Below are positions 55,369 through 63,990 of a stretch of DNA of 64,000 nucleotides, piece after piece. The translations under genes were made by a program, and so were the position numbers. The notes under the pieces were generated by a model. It was given only the letters and a program-made list of their open reading frames with translations, was not told the origin of the DNA and searched no databases. The stretch lies in the NCBI GenBank assembly GCA_033855775.1, contig JAWVFT010000088.1:1-64000 (forward strand). The letters are read 5' to 3'. How positions within the stretch are numbered: the first letter of the stretch is position 1; every line of letters starts with the position of its first letter. The stretch comes from DASVTR01 sp033855775 (lineage in GTDB: Bacteria > Acidobacteriota > Blastocatellia > Pyrinomonadales > Pyrinomonadaceae).

Positions 55369-56961
55369 TTATTTGGTGGCGCGCGGCGGCGAGACTTGCG
55401 CCCCGCGAGCCAGCGCGCGCTCAATCTCTGCGCGCATCGCTTCGACCGTCAGGTCGCGCAGGCGCACGCCGTTGATGAAGATGGCGGGCGTCGAATCAAC
55501 GCCGTATTCCGCGCCGTCGTCCATGTCGTGTTCGACTTCCGCCGCATACTGGCCGCTGTCCAGAGCAGCGTTGAAGCGCGCCGTGTCGAGGCCGAGGTCA
55601 GCCGCATACTTTTTCAACGAAGGCACGTCGAGAGCTGCTTGATTTTTGAAGAGCACGTTGATGTACTCGAAGAACTTGCCCTGCGCGGCCGCCGCGTTCG
55701 CGGCTTCGGCGGCCTTGCGCGCCTGCGCGTGCATCGGCAACGGGAAATCACGCACGACGAGACGAACGCGCCCCGCATAACTCTTCAACGTTTCATCAAT
55801 GACCGGATGCGTCGCGGCGCAGGCCGGGCATTGAAAGTCCGTGAAGACGACCATGGTGACGGGCGCGCTCTGTTCGCCGCGCGAAGGGTCGTCGTCCATG
55901 CTGATGGCTTGCACGGGCGGCTCAGGCTCCGTCAAAAGGACGCTCAGGTTGGCGGCGGCGCGCAGTCGTTGATTCAAATCGAAGACGAGCTTGCGCTGCT
56001 CCTGCTGCAAGAGAAATTCGGAAATCTGCTGGCGCAAGGATGGCAGGTCGCCTTGAATGCGCGCCTTGTTATCTTCATAAAACTTCGCCACGTCCGCTTC
56101 GGTCGGAGCTTTCACTTTGGCCGTCACCTCCGCGCGAAAGACTTCCTCCGGCGTCGTGTTGCGCTTCTTCGCTTCGGCGGTCAGCAGCTTCTCGTAAATC
56201 TTGTAGTTGAGGGCGGCCAACTCGTCGGTGAAAATTTCGAGCCGACGCTTGTAGACATACGGCTTGAGCCGTTCCTCAAGATAGCCTTTGGTAATCGTGC
56301 GGCCACCGACGGTCGCCAGCACGGCGGTCGGCGCGAGGTTCGGGGCGTTCGGGTCTGCGCCCGCCGTCACGGGCGTCGTCAAGCGCAGGCGATTGACCAC
56401 CTCGCCGATTGCCTTCTGCACCGATTGCTGGCGCAGGTATTCGGAGAGTTGCTGGCGCACGCTGTTGTAATCCGCGCCGCCCATCTGCGCTGTGTTGGCA
56501 TCGTAGAAAGCCTTGACCTCGGCCTCGCTCGGCGGCTGGACTTTATTGTTCACTTCCGCATCGAGCAGTTGTTGCATCGACACCTTGCGCTTCTTCGCTT
56601 CGGCTTCGAGCAGGTAGGAGCCGATTTGGTCTTCGAGAGCCGTCCGCCGCATCTCCTCAACCTCTTTGTCGAGTCCGGCCACAGCCGCGCCGACCTTCGG
56701 GTCCAGGTCGCGCAGGGAAATCATCTCATCGTTAAGAGTCGCCAGCGTGTCGGCTGGCAGAGCGGTCTTGGAGGTCGCTCCGTTCCGGGCGTCAATCTTT
56801 GTCGCGGCTGGCGAAGGCTGCGGCTTGGCCGTCGTCTGCGCTGGCTTGGCGGCTGTCGTCGTCGTGGACTTTGGCCTCGGCTTTCGCGTCTGCGCGGCGG
56901 CCAAACCGCTGAGGAGAAGAAGGCCAAGAACCGCGGCGATGAATGCTTTCGTGTGCTTCAT
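55369..56961 (-). CDS. SurA-like chaperone repeats fused to a DsbA-like thiol oxidoreductase
   Basis: About 530 residues from MKHTKAFIAAVLGLLLLSGL; GAGAG precedes ATG 56961. A signal peptide and a Pro/Lys/Thr linker lead to two similar SurA_N-type helical units: TLNDEMISLRDLDPKVGAAV ... EAEVKAFYDANTAQMG, and AVLATVGGRTITKGYLEERL ... EADVAKFYEDNKARIQG. No parvulin (PPIase) core is seen. Residues 355-525 are a DsbA-like thioredoxin: VTMVVFTDFQCPACAATHPV with the active-site pair CPAC (near residue 376), DFPLPMHAQARKAAEAANAA and GVDSTPAIFINGVRL (cis-Pro loop). It likely folds or oxidises secreted proteins in the periplasm. Confidence 0.85.
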   Translation of the reverse strand: MKHTKAFIAAVLGLLLLSGLAAAQTRKPRPKSTTTTAAKPAQTTAKPQPSPAATKIDARNGATSKTALPADTLATLNDEMISLRDLDPKVGAAVAGLDKEVEEMRRTALEDQIGSYLLEAEAKKRKVSMQQLLDAEVNNKVQPPSEAEVKAFYDANTAQMGGADYNSVRQQLSEYLRQQSVQKAIGEVVNRLRLTTPVTAGADPNAPNLAPTAVLATVGGRTITKGYLEERLKPYVYKRRLEIFTDELAALNYKIYEKLLTAEAKKRNTTPEEVFRAEVTAKVKAPTEADVAKFYEDNKARIQGDLPSLRQQISEFLLQQEQRKLVFDLNQRLRAAANLSVLLTEPEPPVQAISMDDDPSRGEQSAPVTMVVFTDFQCPACAATHPVIDETLKSYAGRVRLVVRDFPLPMHAQARKAAEAANAAAAQGKFFEYINVLFKNQAALDVPSLKKYAADLGLDTARFNAALDSGQYAAEVEHDMDDGAEYGVDSTPAIFINGVRLRDLTVEAMRAEIERALARGAQVSPPRATK

Positions 56962-57225
56962 TAAACTCTCTTTCAAAACACGCTCACAAGAATAGCTGGC
57001 AGCAAGGATGATATTGGATATGTCCGCCGAATGACAAACGTAGACGCGCCGCCTTTGCTCTTAAGCTGAACGCATTGACTTGCGGCCATCGTCTTTACAG
57101 GAAACAACGAAAACAGAAACAGGATGATGGAAGAAGATTTTGGCGGCCCCGTTATCGTGTCGTCTTAAACTCGACAGCGCGCGAGCCTTTCATCACGCGC
57201 GGGCAAGAGCGACGACGGAAGCCTG

Positions 57226-57259
57226 GCTCTCAAGCTTTAGCTCTCAAATGTTAGCTCTC
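57226..57259. repeat. Three 14-bp tandem repeats abutting the DNA ligase stop codon
   Basis: GCTCTC recurs at 57226, 57240 and 57254 with the fuller units GGCTCTCAAGCTTT, AGCTCTCAAATGTT and AGCTCTCTCG. The TAA stop of the ligase (57251-57253, minus strand) touches the last unit, and the final Arg-Glu-Ser codons are part of it. The remaining bases of the gap 56962-57250 show no gene. Confidence 0.7.
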
Positions 57260-59056
57260 TCGCTCGTCGCCGCTTTCGGCCAGCTTGCGGACAGTCTCAA
57301 CCGTGTCAATCTCTGCGACGCTTTTGTCTTCGCGCAGGCGCAGGATACGCGGAAAGCGCAGGGCGTAGCCGCTCTTGTGTCGCTTCGATTCCTGCACGCG
57401 GTCGAAGGTCACTTCTAAAACAATCTGCGGCTCGACGACGCGCACTTTGCCGTGCGCGAACTCCTGCAAGGTGTGCGCGCGAAACCACTCGGTCAACTCC
57501 GCCAACTCCACATCGGTGAGGCCCGAATAAGCTTTGCCGACATTCAACAACTCCGCGTCCTCTTCCGAACGACGAACGGCGAACGTGTAATCTGAGAGCA
57601 GATGACGGCGTTTGCCGTGGCCGACCTCCACCGCCGTGACGACGACATCCAGCGTCGCCAGCGCGCGCTTCAGCTTCAACCATTCGCGCCCGCGACGGCC
57701 CGGCTTGTAAGAAGCGCGCGGGTCTTTAATCATCAAGCCTTCGTTGCCGCGAGAGCGCGCCGCCGTGAACTCTTCATCGAGCAGCGCGACTTCGCTCAGA
57801 TGCTTGACGGCGGAGAGGCGCAGCGTCTCGCCTTCTGCGATGAGTTGTTCGAGCAGGCGGCGGCGTTCCGCGTGCGGCTCGTCAATGAGGACGCGGCCAT
57901 CGGCGTAGAGCAGGTCGTAGGCGATGAAGACGATGGGCGTCGCGGCGAGCAGTTCGGGGCTGACGGTCTTGCGCCCCAGACGCTTCTGCAATTCGGCGAA
58001 GGGCTGAATCTGCGCCCCGCGCGCAGGCACAATCTCGCCGTCCAAAATCGCATCCGACGGCAGAGCTTGGAGCGGAGCGATGAGTTCGGGAAAGCGATGC
58101 GTGATGTCGTCCATCGTCCGCGAAAAGAGCGCGACGCGACGTTCGCCTGACGACGACGCGACGCTTGATGAAGGCGCAACGCTTGACGAAGACTCTGCGG
58201 TCGTCGTCGGTTCGACAGTTGAGGAAGACGTGGCGGCCTCGACGTGAGCCTGCGCGCGGATGCCGTCAAACTTGTCTTCGACGAAAAACTGTTCGGGCAT
58301 CGTGCGCGCCACGTCCGCCAAGTCCGCGGCGGCGGTGGCGAGCATAAACTTGAGCGGGTGAAAGAGGCGCATCCGTATCTGTGCGAGCGCGCCACGACGA
58401 GCGCGCACAGCCGTCTCGCCAATGTCGCCAAGGAGCATATTGGCCTGCGCGACGCTGGCCAAAGGCTGCTCGAAGACGCGCGCCAGGGCATCTTCGACCA
58501 GCCCTTCTTTCAAGCCGATGCGCAAATCGCCCGACAGCAGCTTGACCAGATATTTCGCTTCGAGCGCGGTCGCGCCTGCAAGAGTTTCCGTCAACAACGC
58601 TTGCTTGTTCTTCGTCCCGCGTATCTCGCTCAAACGCGCAATCAAGGCTTCCATCGCGGCCAGCGTCAAGGACGGCTTGAGCCGCTCGCCCTTCGTCTCG
58701 TTGACGGCTTCCGCCGCGACTTCGCCGGAATCGCCGAGGCGCACATAGCGCGGTCGCAACTCTTCGACGCTGATGCCGGTCGCCGCGCTCAGGGCCGCGC
58801 GCAGGACGCTCGTGCCGACGTTGGTGGTGCGCGCATCGTTCTGCGCGAATTGATGACCGGCGAAGTAGCGCGCGGCGCGTTGCAAGTCCGCGTCAGCGAG
58901 GCTCTGCAAGTACGCGCCGACGAGCCGCGCCTTCTCCAGCTTCTTCGTCGTCGCCGCGACGCTTTCAGCCGTCAACGCGAAGTTCTGAACGAGGCCGCTC
59001 GCGCCCTCGTCCGTCATCTCCGGCTGCGAGCCGGACGTGGCTTTTGTTCGTGCCAT
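57251..59056 (-). CDS. ATP-dependent DNA ligase with Ser/Thr-rich insertion
   Basis: A 601-residue ligase of archaeal-like domain order. Residues 25-220: helical N-terminal DNA-binding domain (TAESVAATTKKLEKARLVGA). Residues 240-450: nucleotidyltransferase with the adenylated Lys in EDKFDGIRAQ (motif I), DAILDGEIVPA (motif III) and EGLMIKDPRASYKPGRRG (motif IV), then EWLKLKRAL (motif V). Residues 450-595: OB fold ending RFPRILRLREDKSVAEID. About 35 residues after motif I are nearly all Ser, Thr, Ala and Val (270-305), an unusual low-complexity insertion in the catalytic domain. Usual partners (Ku, primase) are not seen. The stop codon touches a 14-bp repeat. Confidence 0.92.
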   Translation of the reverse strand: MARTKATSGSQPEMTDEGASGLVQNFALTAESVAATTKKLEKARLVGAYLQSLADADLQRAARYFAGHQFAQNDARTTNVGTSVLRAALSAATGISVEELRPRYVRLGDSGEVAAEAVNETKGERLKPSLTLAAMEALIARLSEIRGTKNKQALLTETLAGATALEAKYLVKLLSGDLRIGLKEGLVEDALARVFEQPLASVAQANMLLGDIGETAVRARRGALAQIRMRLFHPLKFMLATAAADLADVARTMPEQFFVEDKFDGIRAQAHVEAATSSSTVEPTTTAESSSSVAPSSSVASSSGERRVALFSRTMDDITHRFPELIAPLQALPSDAILDGEIVPARGAQIQPFAELQKRLGRKTVSPELLAATPIVFIAYDLLYADGRVLIDEPHAERRRLLEQLIAEGETLRLSAVKHLSEVALLDEEFTAARSRGNEGLMIKDPRASYKPGRRGREWLKLKRALATLDVVVTAVEVGHGKRRHLLSDYTFAVRRSEEDAELLNVGKAYSGLTDVELAELTEWFRAHTLQEFAHGKVRVVEPQIVLEVTFDRVQESKRHKSGYALRFPRILRLREDKSVAEIDTVETVRKLAESGDERES

Positions 59057-59111
59057 CTTTCAGTCCCATCGTTCGATTGAATTTCCGCGCGCTCTAATCA
59101 TCGAAGACAAT

Positions 59112-60059
59112 CTATGAGTTCATTAAATGCTCAGGCACGCGCAGGGCTTCATCTTCCGCCGGCGGGCCGAAGACTTCCGGGTGCAGGATGCGCGCTAGAA
59201 TCTCAACGCCTTGCGCGACGCGCGGCCCCGGCCGGCTAAAGTAAGAGGTCGCGTCAACGGCCCACACTTCGCCTCTTCGAACGGCTGGCAAATCCTGCCA
59301 GCCTGCGGGCAAGCGCGAGTCAGGCAGTTGCCTGAGGATGTCTTCCTTGTAGTAGCCGCAGGGAATCATCACGACGACTTCGGGCGCGTAGTCGCGTATC
59401 TCTTCAGCATTGGTCGTGACGGACGGCTGGCCCGCGCGCCCGAACGCGGGGTCGCCTCCGGCGATGGCAACCTGTTCTGGAACCCAGTGGCCCGGCGCAA
59501 ACGGGGGCTCCAACCATTCGAGCATCAAAGTGCGCGGTCGCGTCTGCGAGCCTTCGAGACGCGCCTCCACGCGGCGCAGGCGTTCGGACAACTGCGCGAC
59601 GACTGCGGCGGCGGCGGCGGCTCGTCCGGTCAACTCGCCGACGGCGCGGATGTTCATGAAGATGTCGCTGATGGTGTTCGGCTCAAGGGAGACGACGCGC
59701 ACGTCCGTCTCAAACATGCGGGCCGCCTGCTCGACGGTCTTGTAGCTGACGGCGCAGACATCGCAGAGTTCCTGCGTCAGGATGAGGTCCGGGCGGAGGT
59801 CTTGCAGCATTCGCTCGTCCAGGTCGTAGATAGAGCCGTGGCCGTCCAACTGCGAGCGCACGGCATGGTCAATCTCCGCGCTCGACATCGTTTCGTGCGA
59901 GATGCGGCTCGCCGTCAGACGCGGCTTGCCCACCACCGCTTGAGCCGGATAGTCGCACTCGTGCGTGACGCCGACCAGATTGTCCGCCAGCCCAAGCGCG
60001 CAGACAATCTCCGTCGCCGAAGGCAACAACGAGACGATGCGCAGCGATTGTTCAGTCAT
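59112..60059 (-). CDS. BtuF-like cobalamin-binding protein without signal peptide
   Basis: About 315 residues from MTEQSLRIVSLLPSATEIVC. The first residues lead directly into the TroA/BtuF fold, so no export signal is present. Family signatures: SLLPSATEIVCALGLADNLV, GVTHECDYP, LDERMLQDLRPDLILTQELC, VSLEPNTISDIFMNIRAVGE and MIPCGYYKEDILRQLP. Extracellular relatives deliver B12 to BtuCD; cytoplasmic members of this subgroup are annotated as cobalamin-binding but their role is unclear. It could relate to the B12 sensor at 20553. No btuC or btuD gene is nearby and no cobalamin riboswitch was recognised. Confidence 0.82.
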   Translation of the reverse strand: MTEQSLRIVSLLPSATEIVCALGLADNLVGVTHECDYPAQAVVGKPRLTASRISHETMSSAEIDHAVRSQLDGHGSIYDLDERMLQDLRPDLILTQELCDVCAVSYKTVEQAARMFETDVRVVSLEPNTISDIFMNIRAVGELTGRAAAAAAVVAQLSERLRRVEARLEGSQTRPRTLMLEWLEPPFAPGHWVPEQVAIAGGDPAFGRAGQPSVTTNAEEIRDYAPEVVVMIPCGYYKEDILRQLPDSRLPAGWQDLPAVRRGEVWAVDATSYFSRPGPRVAQGVEILARILHPEVFGPPAEDEALRVPEHLMNS

Positions 60060-60333
60060 CAGCTTTTCTCTTCTCTTTCGCGTGTGTTTGGAAGTCTCGT
60101 CCAACAGGTTCGCGCGGGCGCGTCATTGCTGTCAAGAATCTTTCACGCCGCAAGCGTCGAACGACAAGCGCGGCTGATTCTTTAAAAGCGCGACCGATTC
60201 CTTCGCGGACAATCTCGCTTGATTCTGTCGCCGCAAGCCTGAAGAGTCGCGCGCTCCCTTTTTCCTTTTGCTCCGCGCGGCGATACAATGAGAGTGTTCT
60301 AAACAGCAGACGGTCAAACAAGGGCAACAGACG

Positions 60334-61032
60334 ATGCAAGACCAGCCGACGAAACTTCCGCAGACGCGGCCCGCTGGCGAGCCGCTCAAGCCACTGACGC
60401 AGGCCGTCATCGAACGCCGCGCCACCAACCACTTCAACCCCGACGAAGCTGTCCCTGACGAAATTCTGGAAGCGATTTTAAAGCTCGGCGCGCAGGCTCC
60501 TTCCGGCTACAACCTGCAACCGTGGCGCTTCATCGTCGTCCGCGATGAGGAGAATCGCCGGCGGCTGCAACAAGTTTCATACAGGCAACCGAAGGTCGCG
60601 GAAGCTCCCGTCGTCATCATCGCCATCGGCATGAAAGAGGAATGGAAAGAGTGGGCGGGCGAAGTCTTTCGTGAGGGCGCGGAGCGCGGCGCGGGCGACC
60701 CAGACACATGGGAGCAAGCAAGGGACGCAGCCGTCAAGGCTCTGAGCAAGCAACCGCTGGCGCTCTGGGTCAATCGTCACACAATGATTGCCGTGACGAC
60801 GATGATGCTCGCCGCCGAAGCCTACGGCTTTGACACCGCTCCGATGGAAGGCTTTGACGCGGCGGGCGTCAAGCGCGAGTTTGGCATCCCCGACGAAGCC
60901 GAAGTCGTCGCCCTGCTCGCCATCGGGCGCGCGGCCGGGCCGGACAAGCCTTACACGGGACGCTTCGCCCTCGAACGCATCGTCTTCAACGAGCGTTACG
61001 GGCAACACTGGAACAGCAACGACGAAGGATGA
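60334..61032 (+). CDS. Nitroreductase-family flavoprotein
   Basis: A 232-residue protein. The FMN-binding signature RRATNHFNPDEAVPDEILEA is followed by LGAQAPSGYNLQPWRFIVVR, and further on by MIAVTTMMLAAEAYGFDTAP, MEGFDAAGVKREFGIPDEAE and VVALLAIGRAAGPDKP. Length and motifs fit NAD(P)H-dependent FMN nitroreductases, whose natural substrates vary. A TACAAT at 60284-60289 could be its -10, with a poor -35. It begins a plus-strand group with the VOC and cytochrome P460 genes (28- and 16-base gaps). Confidence 0.88.
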   Translation: MQDQPTKLPQTRPAGEPLKPLTQAVIERRATNHFNPDEAVPDEILEAILKLGAQAPSGYNLQPWRFIVVRDEENRRRLQQVSYRQPKVAEAPVVIIAIGMKEEWKEWAGEVFREGAERGAGDPDTWEQARDAAVKALSKQPLALWVNRHTMIAVTTMMLAAEAYGFDTAPMEGFDAAGVKREFGIPDEAEVVALLAIGRAAGPDKPYTGRFALERIVFNERYGQHWNSNDEG

Positions 61033-61060
61033 GCGCTGGCAGTTTTGAACGATTGCCGAG

Positions 61061-61459
61061 ATGGAGATTGAAGTGATGCAGGAACAATTCGAGCGGCGTT
61101 TCGAGGGCGTGATGGATCACATCGCTGTCGAGTCGGAGGATTTGAAGCGCGACGTGCGCGAGTATGAGCGAATCGGCTTTCGCCTCGAAACCTTGTACGA
61201 CGATTGGGCGATGCTGAGAGACGCGCGCGGCTTCGGCGTCGCCCTGCTCGCGCCCGGCTCGAAGCATCCGCCGCACATGGGATTGCGCGTCGAATCGCGC
61301 GAACAGTTGGAAGCCTTCGCGGCCAGCGAGGGCCGCCCCGTCAAGGAACACCGCGACCGCTCCGTCTCGTTCTACACGAAAGGCATCGGCGGGCGCGCTG
61401 TCGAAGTCATCTACTATCCGCCGGAGTACGGCAGCCAAAAAGCAACGCCGGAGAGTTGA
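61061..61459 (+). CDS. VOC/glyoxalase-fold protein
   Basis: About 132 residues (or 127 from ATG 61076, which has GGAG 9 bases before). The pattern GVMDHIAVESEDLKRDVREY, ERIGFRLETLYDDWAMLRDA, HPPHMGLRVESREQLEAFAA and VEVIYYP is that of the vicinal oxygen chelate fold with beta-alpha-beta-beta-beta repeats. Potential metal ligands are His in MDHIAV, His in HMGL and Glu in VEVIYYP. Substrate is unknown. It is the second gene of the nitroreductase group. Confidence 0.75.
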   Translation: MEIEVMQEQFERRFEGVMDHIAVESEDLKRDVREYERIGFRLETLYDDWAMLRDARGFGVALLAPGSKHPPHMGLRVESREQLEAFAASEGRPVKEHRDRSVSFYTKGIGGRAVEVIYYPPEYGSQKATPES

Positions 61460-61475
61460 GCGGCCACCAACAGCC

Positions 61476-62105
61476 ATGATGAAAAGCAGGACACGATACG
61501 CCTTGAACTGCGCGGCGCTGCTCGTCGCGGCGAGCCTCGTCGCCAGCCTTGCGTTTTCCCGCAGCGCGCCTCAAGCGAAAGCGTCCGCGCCGCGAGCCGA
61601 CGAGGTGCCGTCGCCGTCACAGCCCGCGCAGTTGAGCGAGATTCGAGGCTACAGAGAATGGGCGAAGGTCAACCCGCGGCCCGTGCCAATCGTCTCCAGG
61701 CTGGTCGCTGCCATGTGCGCTCGCCCGACCAACGACGACCGCGCGCATGATGTGAGCAGCCCGCACGCGAACAAGCTGATTACCGTTTACGTCAACGAGC
61801 TTGGACGGCAAGCGATGATGAACGAGTTGAAGCCGACGTTTGCAGTCGGCTCCGTCATCGTCAAGGAGAAGCTCGCGCGCGAGGAAGCGGGCGAGCCGGA
61901 ACTCCTGACCGTGATGATAAAACGCGAGCGCGGCTTTAATCCTCCGGTCGGAGATTGGGAGTTTATGGCGACCAACGGCAGCGGCACAAAAGCGGATGCG
62001 CGCGGTCGTCTCGAAAGCTGTCAAGCTTGCCACGTCTTGATGAAGGAGACGGATTTCGTCTCGCGCAGCTACCTGCCTGACGAGTTGCGTAGTAAGCTGC
62101 GCTAG
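61476..62105 (+). CDS. Cytochrome P460-like monoheme protein
   Basis: A 209-residue secreted protein with signal peptide ALNCAALLVAASLVASLAFS. The mature protein has IRGYREWAKVNPRPVPI, NKLITVYVNELGRQA, FAVGSVIVKEKLA, WEFMATNGSG and a single C-terminal haem motif CQACH. This is the cytochrome P460/cytochrome c'-beta fold. In true P460 a Lys cross-link to haem enables hydroxylamine oxidation; several Lys residues are present but I cannot say which would align. More distant relatives detoxify or sense nitric oxide. It may work with the nitroreductase in nitrogen-oxide stress, which is inference. Confidence 0.82.
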   Translation: MMKSRTRYALNCAALLVAASLVASLAFSRSAPQAKASAPRADEVPSPSQPAQLSEIRGYREWAKVNPRPVPIVSRLVAAMCARPTNDDRAHDVSSPHANKLITVYVNELGRQAMMNELKPTFAVGSVIVKEKLAREEAGEPELLTVMIKRERGFNPPVGDWEFMATNGSGTKADARGRLESCQACHVLMKETDFVSRSYLPDELRSKLR

Positions 62106-62266
62106 TCGCAGAGCCGCCGCATCAAAGCTGTTAGCGTTTAGCGCAGTTGCTTGACGCGGCATCGAAGCGGCGCGTAGAATTTTTCTCGAACTCCACTTGC
62201 CTCACTTCGTCTTAACCGAACCGGGCGCGGACGCCGCGAAAGAGTGTTCCGAAAGAAGCGTTATTA

Positions 62267-62695
62267 ATGGTCTATCTCTTCATCTTCGAGTTTCTAGGCA
62301 CGACCGAACTGCTGGTCATTCTGGTGGTCGCGCTCGTCCTGTTCGGCCCGCGCAAGTTGCCGCACCTGAGCCGCTCGCTCGGCAAGAGTCTGGCCGAATT
62401 TAAACGCGCCTCCGAAGAATTTAAGCAGACATGGGAGCGAGAGGTCGCCATGGAGAGCGTCGAGAAGGAACGAGAAACGGGACGCGCCATGCTGCCCGAA
62501 GACAACTCGATTCTCGGCCCGACCATCGGGCACGACAAAAGCGCGCCGGGTCAGATGGAAGCCGAAGCCGTTGACGAACAACGAGCGATTACGGCAACGG
62601 CTGTGTCGTCAACTGAAACGGACGCAGGCAGCGCGCCCGGCCAGCCAACTTCAACCGCCGCGCCTGAGCCGATGCGCAAGCGCGACTGGCTCTAA
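62267..62695 (+). CDS. tatA: Twin-arginine translocase subunit TatA/TatB type
   Basis: A 142-residue protein. It has the N-terminal membrane helix LGTTELLVILVVALVLFGPR (FG hinge then PRKLP), followed by the amphipathic helix LPHLSRSLGKSLAEFKRASE. The C-terminal 80 residues are acidic and probably disordered. The presence of an extended tail and a Glu in the membrane helix region leaves TatA and TatB both possible; only one such gene is visible. It exports folded proteins with TatC, whose gene begins 39 bases downstream. Confidence 0.88.
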   Translation: MVYLFIFEFLGTTELLVILVVALVLFGPRKLPHLSRSLGKSLAEFKRASEEFKQTWEREVAMESVEKERETGRAMLPEDNSILGPTIGHDKSAPGQMEAEAVDEQRAITATAVSSTETDAGSAPGQPTSTAAPEPMRKRDWL

Positions 62696-62734
62696 AGCGA
62701 AGAGCCGCGCAAGAGCGCTCCGCTCAGACCCCGA

Positions 62735-63802
62735 ATGTCCACTCTTTTAGACTCACGTTCAGCCGACAAGAACCGCAAGGAAGAACTTGGCGGGCAGATG
62801 TCTTTTCTCGACCATCTGGACGAACTGCGCAGCCGCCTGATTCGTTCCGTCGCCTTCATCTTCGTGATGCTCTGCGGCTGCTGGTTCGTCTCCGACCACA
62901 TCTACAACTTCCTCGCCGTGCCGGTCAAAAAGGCTCTGGCCGAAGCGCAGCGGCGCGAGTTGCCGCTCGGCGGATTGACCGGGCAGGAAACCATCAAGCC
63001 GCTCAATTCGCTCAAGGAGAACGACGTGGGCCGCTACGTCTTCACGGAGACGACCAAGCTCGGAGCCAGCGTCATCCCGCCCGGAGCGAGCGTCGCGGCC
63101 CGGCTCCTGAAAGACGCGCAAGGACAACTCGGCCTCTTCACGGACGAAGCTCTCTACACGGGAACCATCGTCATTCCGAAGGGCGTGCGCCTGCCCTTTG
63201 ATGTGAACGCCAAGCCGCAGGCGTTCTCCGGCCCCGACGACAAGCTGATTGTGACGACGGCGATGGAGCCTTTCTCGCTCTACGTGAAGGTCTCGCTCTA
63301 TGCCGCCTTCATGCTCTCGGTGCCTTTCCTGCTCTGGCAAATCTGGGCCTTCGTCAGCCCCGGCCTCTACCCGCACGAGCGCACCTACGTCACGCCCTTC
63401 ATCCTGCTCTCGTCCATCTCTTTCGTCATTGGCGCGGCCTTCGCTTACTACATCATCTTTCCTCCGGCGGCGACCTATCTGCTCGGACTCGGACAGGATT
63501 TTCGCCTGCTCCTGAAGGCCGACGACTACTTCGACTTTATCATTCTCGTCATGCTGGCGATGGGCGTCGTCTTTCAAATGCCCGCGATTTCCTACGTCCT
63601 CTCGCGCATCGGCATCATCTCGGCGCGCTTCCTGCTGCGAACATGGAAGACCGCGCTCATCGTCATCCTGATAGCGGCGGCGGTGCTCTCGCCCACCAAC
63701 GACATCCCCAACATGATGCTCTTCGCCGCGCCCATGATTCTGCTCTACGTCGTCTCCATCTTCATCGCTTGGATTTTCGGCAAGCCGCGCAGAGCCGCTT
63801 AA
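62735..63802 (+). CDS. tatC: TatC, with a long first periplasmic loop
   Basis: A 355-residue protein; E. coli TatC has 258. It begins with the conserved MSFLDHLDELRSRLIRSVAF, membrane segment 1, then about 110 residues (65-177) before segment 2: LPLGGLTGQETIKPLNSLKE and LLKDAQGQLGLFTDEALYTG belong to this insertion. The core resumes at MEPFSLYVKVSLYAAFMLSV, PFLLWQIWAFVSPGLYPHER and later FFLRTWKTAL-type sequences (here ARFLLRTWKTALIVILIAAA). The conserved Glu and Phe signatures of the Tat signal-peptide site are visible in the N terminus and YPHER. An extended loop may contact a periplasmic partner. Confidence 0.93.
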   Translation: MSTLLDSRSADKNRKEELGGQMSFLDHLDELRSRLIRSVAFIFVMLCGCWFVSDHIYNFLAVPVKKALAEAQRRELPLGGLTGQETIKPLNSLKENDVGRYVFTETTKLGASVIPPGASVAARLLKDAQGQLGLFTDEALYTGTIVIPKGVRLPFDVNAKPQAFSGPDDKLIVTTAMEPFSLYVKVSLYAAFMLSVPFLLWQIWAFVSPGLYPHERTYVTPFILLSSISFVIGAAFAYYIIFPPAATYLLGLGQDFRLLLKADDYFDFIILVMLAMGVVFQMPAISYVLSRIGIISARFLLRTWKTALIVILIAAAVLSPTNDIPNMMLFAAPMILLYVVSIFIAWIFGKPRRAA

Positions 63803-63990
63803 AAACAGTGATAAGTGATGAGTGACGAGCAGCAAGTGACGAGCAAGCGCAAGCGCAAGCAACGAACTATGAATGACGAGTGATGAGTGACGATTGACGA
63901 GAGACAAGTGAAGGCCATTTGTCCGATTTCAACCGCGCTCGCTGTTTTAGCTCGTCACTTGCTGCTCGTCACTCATCACTGCTTTTCAGG
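63803..63990. repeat. TGACGAG-type inverted-repeat element, copy 3
   Basis: It begins at the tatC stop codon (63800-63802): AACAGTGATAAGTGATGAGT, followed by GACGAGCAGCAAGTGACGAG. The opposite end has CTCGTCACTTGCTGCTCGTC and ACTCATCACTG, complementary to the left end. The core (GGCCATTTGTCCGATTTCAA) is not conserved with copies 1 and 2. It runs nearly to the window edge. Confidence 0.75.

Noticed and set aside
55171..56964. 597-codon plus-strand ORF opposite the SurA/DsbA-like gene
   Set aside because: Composition is Arg/His/Leu-rich as expected for antisense reading; no motif; the opposite strand encodes a clear thioredoxin domain.
60060..60333. Cobalamin riboswitch upstream of the BtuF-like gene
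   Set aside because: I could not find the conserved B12-box or the expected helices in this gap.
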